From: Spongilla lacustris
Lineage: Eukaryota > Porifera > Demospongiae > Spongillida > Spongillidae
Direction: 5' to 3'
DNA: 64,000 nt
Assembly: GCA_949361645.1 (NCBI GenBank)
Contig: OX442426.1
Coordinates: 7,953,830-8,017,829 of the forward strand
Below the pieces are notes generated by a model. That model was not told the DNA's origin. It ran no database searches and worked only from the letters and a program-made list of their open reading frames with translations. The translations under genes were made by a program, and so were the position numbers. Positions 56,333 to 64,000 of this stretch are shown piece by piece. Each line of letters opens with the position of its first letter. Positions within the stretch are counted from its first letter, which is position 1.

Positions 56333-56743
56333 ATGGCCGAGGCGGCTGCGATGATTACCGGCATAAGTAATAACCTTCCCAGGTTTCTCTTTGGAGGCGC
56401 GTTCACTTGCATATTTCCACAGGAGTTTCAAAATGTCAGGTAAGAACCACTCCGGTCAAGTTACGTACGACTGTCCGACTCCTTTTCTCTTGGCAGCATT
56501 TTTCGAGAGATTCCGGATAACCAGGAAGTATTCTCGCATATTGTCACTGACCAGAGCATTATCTTTGAACTGGTTGAGTATGAAGATGTGCCCGATGATC
56601 AAATAGCCCAGTATGCGCGTTTTGTATGCGTGCTTACGTATCTGTGTGTGTGTTTGTTTATTACGTGTGTCACGGTGTGTGCATGTGTGTGTGTTGTGGA
56701 CTTGTGGCGTGTGTGTGTGTTGCGGACTTGTGATGTGTGTGCA

Positions 56744-56813
<70 letters not shown>

Positions 56814-57506
56814 CGGTTAGCGTCCTACGGGTTAAAATTGGTCACGTGTGCAGGTTCCACTTCCAGGAACTGGCATCTGCCAATGATGCCAGCAGTTGTA
56901 CTGTGGTTTCTGTTGACTGTATCCCAACTGATCCAGGAGCAATGGACGAGTAAGCCCCTGTTATTACCTCAAAACATTGACTTGACCCTATTATGGCAGC
57001 TGTTCTGTTGTTTGGTTACTAACTGGAGAGCAGGCTGTTGCCAAGTTCAATGAAACAGTTCGTTTTTTTTTTTTTTTTTGTCTGGTCTTTTGTGCATTTG
57101 TGTACTGTTTACATGTAATGAACACACACACATACATACCCACCACATACACAACACCACACATATGCAGGATTCTGAAGGAAATCTAGTAGATGTCTAC
57201 CTTGCTGTCTTTAGATTATCACAATACCAGACAGATGTGTTGGTGACATTGAACAATCCTGTAATGATAAGGTTAGAGGTGTGTGTATATGTATGTGTGT
57301 GTGTGGGGGGGGGGGGGGGGGGGGGATTATATGCTAGTACCTATTTTACCCCTCCTCCCTGTTCCTAATCCAATAGCCAGCATAGCTCCAGTGCTTCCAG
57401 CAGCCCTCCTTCCCAGACAGGTTCATCACTTGTTGGCCCATTTACGGACATCATCAGATCACTGAGGCTGGTGGATTCATCTATTTTTGGAGAGACAACA
57501 TTCTAG
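56333..57506 (+). CDS. RANGRF: Ran guanine nucleotide release factor (MOG1)
   Basis: Six exons with GT-AG introns and consistent phases: 56333-56439, 56497-56610, 56854-56949, 57000-57057, 57171-57271 and 57377-57506 (stop TAG), giving 201 residues against about 186 in human. Diagnostic matches to MOG1 are LFGGAFTCIFP near the start, REIPDNQEVFSHIVTDQSII (human VPDNQEVFCHPVTDQSLI), FHFQELA, CSVVWLLTGEQAVAKFNE, LSQYQTDVLVTLNNP (human LPQYQTDLLLTFNQP) and a FGETTF end. MOG1 binds Ran and promotes GTP release in nuclear transport; in vertebrates it also affects sodium-channel trafficking. The tail between the QYQTD motif and the end is longer and Ser-rich. EMC1 begins 183 bp after its stop on the same strand, so terminator and promoter signals must be compact. 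Confidence 0.95.
56640..56815 (+). repeat. GT microsatellite in RANGRF intron 2
   Basis: GTGTGT tract, purest at 56748-56808, close to the acceptor at 56853. Confidence 0.9.
57304..57325 (+). repeat. Poly-G run in RANGRF intron 5
   Basis: About 22 uninterrupted G after GTGTGTGT, with potential for a G-quadruplex in the transcript. A T-run (57063-57079) lies in intron 4. Confidence 0.9.
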
Positions 57507-57689
57507 TTTATAGGTGTGTTTAGCAGGTTTGTGTATTTGTGCGATGTGCGTAGATGTGTGTGTTCAGTTGTGTGCGCGTGCATTGCGTGTACATGTGGAC
57601 GAACCGTGAATACCTGAAACTTGAGCATTTCGTAATTAACGATTGAAATTTGCGGGTTGTACCGCGGAAGTAAGGAAAAAATTAAAAAG

Positions 57690-60600
57690 ATGGACGTATG
57701 CGCGTGGTCACTTCTCCTCGGAATTGTGACTATTGTGTTGAGTAGTGGCGCAGCTATGCATGAAGACCAGGTTGGAAGCTATGACTGGTACGCGGTCCGC
57801 CTTTCCTGCTGCCTGCTTTCAGCCAAATTATATTCTACCAGGTATAGACAGTTCGTGGGAGCGGTATCCTTCGTCGCTCTGGACCAAGGGTCGCAGGTAT
57901 CCAAGAGAGTGCTTGTGGCCTCGGAGGAAGGAGTACTGGCGGCCCTAAACGGGAAGACGGGCCACCTAGGTGGGCGCGCGACTTTTGGTGCGCGTAAATT
58001 AATAAGTGCGGGCATCGTAATCTTTCCCGTGCAGAGTGGAGGCACGTTTATGAGCCAGACACAGGCACTATCGACGCTGTGTTGCTTCAAAGATCCGGTA
58101 AGCCCTATCTCTGTGCATGTGGAGGGCAGTTCTGCTCCTGCAGCTGTTATTTTTTCATGCATATACTTACGCGCGCACATGCTCATGGACACGTGCATGT
58201 GCAACACCCACGCTTGCACACATACATATGTTCACACACCGCATATTCACTCACACATACACATTCACGCATTGACACACACACACACACCAATAAACAA
58301 TGCCATTGCAGCATTCACAACTGTATCTAATGGTGGCAGGCTGATCAGATCGTGGGACGTTGCCCAGGGAACGTTGCACTGGGAAACGACAACTGGATTT
58401 GAGAACCCTTCAGAGTGAGCTCATAATTAAATGGGGGCGGGTCCTAGCGGGAGTGGCAGTTTATTAACAACCAGACTATTTATGAATCATTTTTACTGAT
58501 CATCAGTATCATCGCATACCCTCTTGACTCTGTGTGGAAGCCTGGGGGTGTGCTGGCTGGGTACATACAGGGCAAGAAAGGCAAGTCCCTCCCCCCCAGC
58601 TGTTTGAGGGAACTGGATTGTATACTGTGTTTTGTGCAGATCTGGTGGTGGTGGTATCTGGTACCAAGCTTGCTGCCTTCTCCACTTACAATGGTGCTAA
58701 GGCATGGAACATTGACGTTGAAAAAAAGTAAGCCTTTGGTCTGTGTCTGTATCTAGATGCCGCCATCACTTTTTGCTCGTCACGCATCACTTATGCCCAC
58801 CCCACCTCATCACCTGTCCCACCTCATCACCTGCCCCCACCATTCCTCACCACTCCACACCACTCCTCACCACCCCATCCCCTCACCTTTACCACTGCCA
58901 GAGGTGTTCCCTGTGCACTTCGTGTGTCAGGTACAACTCTTCTTGTTCTGTGGCTGGAAGAAGACGTAGGGTTGTCTGTGTCACAGCTAAATGCTACAAC
59001 AGGCGACCAGCTATCTGAGGTAATGGGCTATATTGTGGGTGTGGCCTTATGGTTCACTTATGGCAAAGGGTCTAGCCCATGAGGGGACATCACTCTACAT
59101 GTAGTATAACATGTAGTATAACATGTAGTATAGCATGTAGTATAACATGTAGTATAACATGTAGTATAGCATGTAGTATAACATGTAGTATAGCATGTAG
59201 TATAACATGTAGTATAACATTTCAGTGTTAACATAGTTTTGTAGTACATTCACCATTGTTTGATTGTACCTCCTACCTCCCATCTCCCATCTCCCACCTC
59301 CCATCTCCCATCTCCCACTTCCCATCACCCACCTCCCATCTCCCACTTCCCATCACCCACCTCCCATCACCCACCTCCCATCACCCACCTCCCATCACCC
59401 ACCTCCCACACCCACCTCCCACCTCCCATCTCTTGCTATATGTCCCACATTCCCTCTTCCCCATCCCTCAAGTACCATGTTCCAGCTCCTTGGATGTCAG
59501 CAGATGATGTCAGGTGAGTGGTGGTAGTACTAGCGTGCACCCAAAGATATGATTGGTTGGTTGGTTGGTTCATTTCAGTTGCACACTGACTGAGGATGGT
59601 CTGTTGGCATGTCTGCAAAAGACGCGTTCTGACTTATATCACATCAGGCTTGTGGAGGGGGGAGGAGGTCAATTCGTATACACAACATTGTCCGTAAGTG
59701 TGTGGGGTGGAGGCATATGTGGGTACGTCTGGTATCGCCACTGGGGTATGTACAGATGTACCTCAGTACAATATGGTGGGCATCGATAGGGGATTTTCAG
59801 TCACATGGCTAGGTCAGGATATCATCTCTGTAGCTATTTACAAAATAGCTCAATTATCCGCCATTTAGAATGTCACTTCTCATGCACAGGGTGTTGGTTT
59901 GTCAGTTCAAGGATCAATTGTGTGTCCAATTGTCTTGAAACATTGCAATTTGCCTATAGATCCTGGGAGCACAAAGTAACCAAAACTAGTTATCAGCTGT
60001 TAAAGTGAATTCATTACCAAATACACAGACCAAGAATATGCTTCTAATGATGTGAAAAGAAGCTTTTATTTCCCATTGTCTGTGCACTGACCACTAATAC
60101 CTGTTGTCCTGAGAAATGTAGCACTCAAATGATGGATAATTTGAATTTTACATACACATATGTACACTCAGCAGGGTCCATCGTGTACATGTGTTGGTTA
60201 ATAGTACTAGGTTAATAATAGTACTAGGTTAATTAATAGTACTAGGTCAATTAATAGTACTAGGCTAATTAATAGTTCCAGGTTAATTAATAGTACTAGG
60301 TTTGTTATGCGATTTGAGAAAACTAGGAGGCTGTCTGGTTTGCACTAACTCTTGTGAACTTCACTTCACTCCTTCTGGTGATGTATCCTTAAGGTCTGTG
60401 GCCCTCACCGAAGGAAATATTGTGAACTAAGTATGTAGTGTATAGATTGTGTGTAACAACTGGGTATTGTTCATTTAATGATTCTCCTTTCCCTTGGTGC
60501 AGTCTCTCAACGTGCCAGTCATGAACCTTGAAGGTGCACGCCTGGTGTCCACTGGTGTTGTGGGTCAGCTGGCTATACAAGTGGAGGGCTACCAGTGGGT

Positions 60601-63318
60601 GTTGAGGGTGTGGGAGGATGGGGTGGAGGTGGTGGAGCAGTCCGGCCGCATGGCTTCATCTAAGGTCCAGCTGGAGGATGGAAGGCATGTGGTGGTGAAT
60701 GTTGCTGGGCATCAAAAGGAACTGAGCATTGTGTGTACTGGAGAAGATGGGACAGAGCTGAGAGAGTTGAGGCAAACTGTGATATTGGAGGAAGACAGAG
60801 GGTTACCTGTGAGGGTGAGTGAGGTGGAGAGGGATATAGGAGGAGGGGTGGCTAGCTACTGAGCAGGGCTGTGTAGCTAACTTTTTTGCTTTTGTGGGTG
60901 CTGGGGAAAGGAGGGGGGGACTTTTTGATTTATATGCAGTGACAAAAACCAGCGCGTGGTACTGAAATTGAATCTCTAAACAATACCTCATTGAAATAAA
61001 TAAAAACCAGTGCATGGACAATGATAATTTTACCATCACTAAATGTACTTTGCAGTATACTTCCTTGATGCTACTCCCCACATTCATGCATTAGCTTTAC
61101 CAATATGAAAGGTTGAATATGTTGCCTGCATGCTTGAATTGCATGCACAAAACTGATCATCAATGACATCAGGGGTTAGTCGCTCTTGACTCTAAGGGAT
61201 AGCGATTTTTCCCACACGGGTTTATTCGTGCAAGTTCCTTGGAAATAGCAATAACTTGAGTGAGTCTTCCAATCCTATATTATTAGCGTCGTCAGGCCTG
61301 ATATGGTTCATACCGGGGAAAAGTGTTTTTTGACAGTCCAGAACGTACATGTACATGTCGTGCATTCGTTACAATGGTTAATGCGAGTAATGGCTTTGAA
61401 CAATTAAGCGTTTGCTATACACAATAATGTATGGTATCCTACACAAAAGCATGTGTTCAGTTCCATAAACGTTACTGTTGATTGTAGTGTTTTGTGTAAA
61501 CAGTTGTTTGGTTCTGCGTGCGTGCATTGTGCTTTCCTGGTACTGAACTGATTGCCGCGAAGAGAGACCTTCCTAATGCATCTTGTTTTTGTTTTTTTTT
61601 TCCCTTCAAGTTCTTGTTGTGTTTATGTTTATTAATTGAAGTTTACTATTACCTTTGCCATGCGTGCAGTTGTAGAACACTTGTCACTCCATGGCATACA
61701 GTTACAACAATACTTATAGCTGATGTGCTAGATCTCATGCAGTTATACTTTAATGTTAAATGGCCGTCTACGTGTAGACGATTGTGTACTTTGAATATCA
61801 TTTATTGTAATAAACTTAAAAATACTACCTACCCATGTGTTGTTTAACCTGTTTAGATGGCTCAGTAAGAAAATGTTTTTTGGAGGATATAAATACCCGA
61901 AAGTTGCTCTGAAATAGCGTCTACATGTAGAAGATTTTGACCAATTTCGTCTACGCGTAGACGGTCCATCGAATTAACATTAATCATGTTATTACTATTA
62001 CATGCTGTGAAAATAAACATACTTCAAAAAAAGGTCTCTAAAAATTTTGGGGGTACTTCAAGCATCCCATTGTCTACAGCCTAGTGGGGTGGGAGGGTGT
62101 GCTAGGGGGAGGGGCTACTAGCACAACATGTGTTATAAAGGGGGTGTGTTTGTAGTACTTATGCCTTCTGTTGGCTTTGCAGGTTGGTGTTCATCTTGTG
62201 TCCAAACCTGATGGAACGATCAGTTATCGCCTTGCTGTTGTCATGGAAGACCTCAGCATTCTGTTGATTCAGCAAAGTGGTGAGATCACGTTCGCACACA
62301 TGCACAAGCACAAGTTTGCAATCTTATGAGAGTGAGAAGTTTGAAGTGCATACATGTATACTCCCTTTTCTGTCCCCAGGCACAGTGGTGTGGTGGAGAG
62401 AGGAGGCCTTGGCCTCCATTGCTGCACTGGAGTACCTCGACCTCCCTGCTGGACAAGAGGCTGCCATTGAAGGCTTTCTGGAGGCCTCAAAGAAGGAACC
62501 AAACCCGTTAAAAGTGGCCATCAGTCGCTTGCAACTCCAAATAGTGCTCATCAAGGTACAACTGTCGTTAGAATGGACCACCTTTCCCCTCTCCCTTCCT
62601 CCTCCCCTTCCCCTCTCCCTTCCTCCTCTCCCTTCCTCCCCCCCTCCCCCTCTCCTTTTTCCTCCCCCTCCCCCTCTTCCTCCTCCCCTCCCCCCCCTCT
62701 TCATTCATTGGATGATTACAGGAGTTTCTGGTGGAGCTTCAACAGAGGGGTGTGGCCAGCCTTCTTCAACGACAGGACTCCAGTCACCTCCTTAGGGATA
62801 GGTTCAATACCAGGAGGATCATCGTGGTGGTCAGTCGTGTTGGGAAGGTGAGTCCCCTGGTCTGGTTGGTGGACATCACCTAAAGGAGGGGGTGTGGTGT
62901 CACTAAAGAAGTGGGTGTGGTATCACTAAAGAAGTGGATGTTGTGTCACGGAAGAAGTGGGTGTGGTGTCATGTAAGAAGTGGGTGTGGTGTCACGGAGG
63001 AAGTGGGTGTGGTATCACAGATAAAGTGGGTGTGGTGTCACGGAGGAAGTGGGTGTGGTGTCATGGAGGAAGTGGGTGTGGTGTCACAGAAGAAGTGGGT
63101 GTGGTGTCACAGAAGAAGTGGGTGTGGTGTGCCCATGTTTCATAATTGTGCGCACACATCAGATCTTTGGACTGGACAGCAGGACTGGCTCAGTGGTGTG
63201 GCAGATGTACCTCCGTCAGTTCAAGCCGTTCCTCGATGGTTCACTTCTCCTCTATGTCCTCCGCCCTACCAACCATCCACTGCATCCATCACTGTCTGTG
63301 GTCTATGCAGCCTCCAAG
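57690..63318 (+). CDS. EMC1: ER membrane protein complex subunit 1, 5' part (554 residues)
   Basis: Fourteen exons join in phase: 57690-57787, 57842-57969, 58035-58097, 58312-58414, 58507-58547, 58640-58727, 58902-59019, 59473-59513, 59579-59693, 60503-60814, 62183-62279, 62380-62555, 62722-62847, 63163-63318. The start has a signal peptide (MDVCAWSLLLGIVTIVLSSG) followed by HEDQVGSYDW, which matches human YEDQVGKFDW. Other anchors are LVASEEGVLAALNGKTGHLE with WRHV, TVSNGGRLIRSWD, GTVVWWREEALASI and FGLDSRTGSVVWQMYL. EMC1 is about 1000 residues in animals, a luminal beta-propeller protein with one C-terminal membrane segment that helps insert and fold membrane proteins in the ER. The remaining C-terminal part, including the DUF1620 region and membrane anchor, lies beyond the window. 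Exons 5 and 8 are only 41 bases each. Exon 5 is supported by phase and splice sites more than by similarity. Confidence 0.94.
59094..59222 (+). repeat. 12-bp minisatellite in EMC1 intron 7
   Basis: About 10 units of ACATGTAGTATA/G. Each unit contains the near-palindrome ACATGT. Confidence 0.9.
59270..59440 (+). repeat. C/T-rich minisatellite in EMC1 intron 7
   Basis: Units of CCCATCTCCCACCT and CCCATCACCCACCT (7/14-bp periodicity), running to about 30 bases before the exon 8 acceptor. Confidence 0.88.
60195..60301 (+). repeat. 18-bp AT-rich minisatellite in EMC1 intron 9
   Basis: About six units of TTAATTAATAGTACTAGG with small changes. Confidence 0.85.
61765..61963. repeat. Three 16-bp palindromes in EMC1 intron 10
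   Basis: CGTCTACGTGTAGACG (61765-61780), CGTCTACATGTAGAAG (61918-61933) and CGTCTACGCGTAGACG (61948-61963): the same arms around a changing centre. The remainder of the 1.37 kb intron shows no gene. Confidence 0.75.
62578..62702 (+). repeat. CT-rich low-complexity tract in EMC1 intron 12
   Basis: CCCCTCTCCCTTCCTCCTC-type repeats, forming an extended polypyrimidine tract before the exon 13 acceptor. Confidence 0.88.
62888..63130 (+). repeat. 23-bp minisatellite in EMC1 intron 13
   Basis: About ten units of AAGTGGGTGTGGTGTCACGG/AAG, ending 32 bases before exon 14. Confidence 0.9.
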
Positions 63319-64000
63319 GTTGGTCATTAATGATGGAGTGGGTGTGTCTACTGCAAAGAGCCACACCCCTATGCCCTCTGAGCATGTTAATAAATGCTGT
63401 CCACTGGTGGGGGGGGGGGGGGGGGGGGAAGTGTTGGGTTCATCATTGCTTCTACTGCGGGTCAATCCATGACAGATCACCCAGTCAAAGGCACCACACC
63501 ATCTCAGATTTGTATGAATTCAAGTACACATGTTCACTATGATTGGGAAAGTAACCAAATGCATTATCACCTCATTAGCATTAACTGATTGCAAGATATT
63601 GTCAAATAATCATCATATTTATATCACTGACCCTGCATCTTTGACTGCTAACATCTCTGTCAGTACATGTCACATAATTTAGTGCAAGGTATTACTGAGA
63701 AGTTAAATCAATGAAATATTTTATCATCCAATAAAATTAATAATTTTATTAGGTTAATTAACTCATAATTGATTTTCTTCATTTGCAGCACATGTCAGGT
63801 TAAAAGGACAAAACCTTTCAGTGTAATTAATAATACATAAGAAAACTGTATCATCAGAGATTTTTTTCAGATCAAAATTGAACTGGCTATATCTATGGTT
63901 ATTAAGTACTGAATTTCACAAACTGTAGTGTTGTTTATTTTTACTTGCTTAACAAGCTGCTATGAATAAGTTGTGGTTGTAATGTAAGCACAACAAAGCA
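63319..64000. other. Start of EMC1 intron 14 (or later), no exon recognised
   Basis: Begins with a GTTGGT donor. Holds a poly-G run (about 63410-63428) and AT-rich sequence. I find no stretch resembling the next EMC1 segment, so the next exon should be outside the window. Confidence 0.55.

Noticed and set aside
56588..57053. Cys/Val-rich open frames overlapping RANGRF
   Set aside because: They read through GT microsatellite in intron 2; the spliced model fits the MOG1 family fully.
58079..58330. Open frame across EMC1 introns 3-4
   Set aside because: The EMC1 exons explain the coding signal; the remainder is intronic CA-rich sequence.

Overview
The window is animal nuclear DNA. Two ordinary multi-exon genes lie at the right end: RANGRF (MOG1), complete, and the first 14 exons of EMC1. 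Both have GT-AG introns, many of only 50-110 bases. A third gene is a single-exon kinase plus P-loop GTPase protein. Short introns, dense microsatellites, a Plavaka-type CACTA transposon and abundant retrotransposons whose endonuclease looks restriction-like suggest a marine invertebrate, possibly a sponge. The sequence alone cannot name the species.

Layout. (1) 1-22.9 kb: two related giant foldback elements, one nested in the other. The outer one (1053-22920) sits in a TAGTG pentamer repeat with TA on each side. The inner one (1085-13513) is a roughly 12.4 kb imperfect palindrome inserted in the outer element's left terminal repeat. Both contain smaller insertions with readable target duplications, and neither shows a transposase. 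(2) 22.9-28.6 kb: two giant pentanucleotide arrays flank about 2.6 kb holding a decayed RING-like gene and a 22-bp minisatellite. (3) 28.6-38.3 kb: a cluster of at least eight copies or fragments of one non-LTR retrotransposon family (N-terminal Cys-rich fingers, reverse transcriptase, CCHC knuckle, restriction-like endonuclease), most bordered by (TAA)n. One 1112-aa copy is intact. (4) 38.4-45.6 kb: a Plavaka/CACTA DNA transposon with short inverted ends, a spliced transposase gene, a divergent spliced second gene starting 20 bp away, and an internally deleted second transposase copy. It interrupts the 3' UTR of another retrotransposon copy (45.6-49.4 kb, minus strand). (5) 49.5-50.4 kb: remnants of a second element family. 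(6) 50.5-53.5 kb: the kinase-GTPase gene, minus strand. (7) 54.0-56.3 kb: a hAT deletion derivative with a perfect 8-bp target duplication, a MITE and two hairpins. (8) 56.3 kb to the end: RANGRF, then EMC1 in the same direction, start codon 183 bp beyond the RANGRF stop.

The host genes do not form an obvious pathway. RANGRF acts on Ran-dependent nuclear transport, and EMC1 is the large luminal/membrane subunit of the ER membrane protein complex. The kinase-GTPase protein is the least characterised host-like gene. Most of the rest is mobile DNA whose nesting order can be read from interrupted repeats and target-site duplications. All similarity statements are by eye; no alignment or database search was run.
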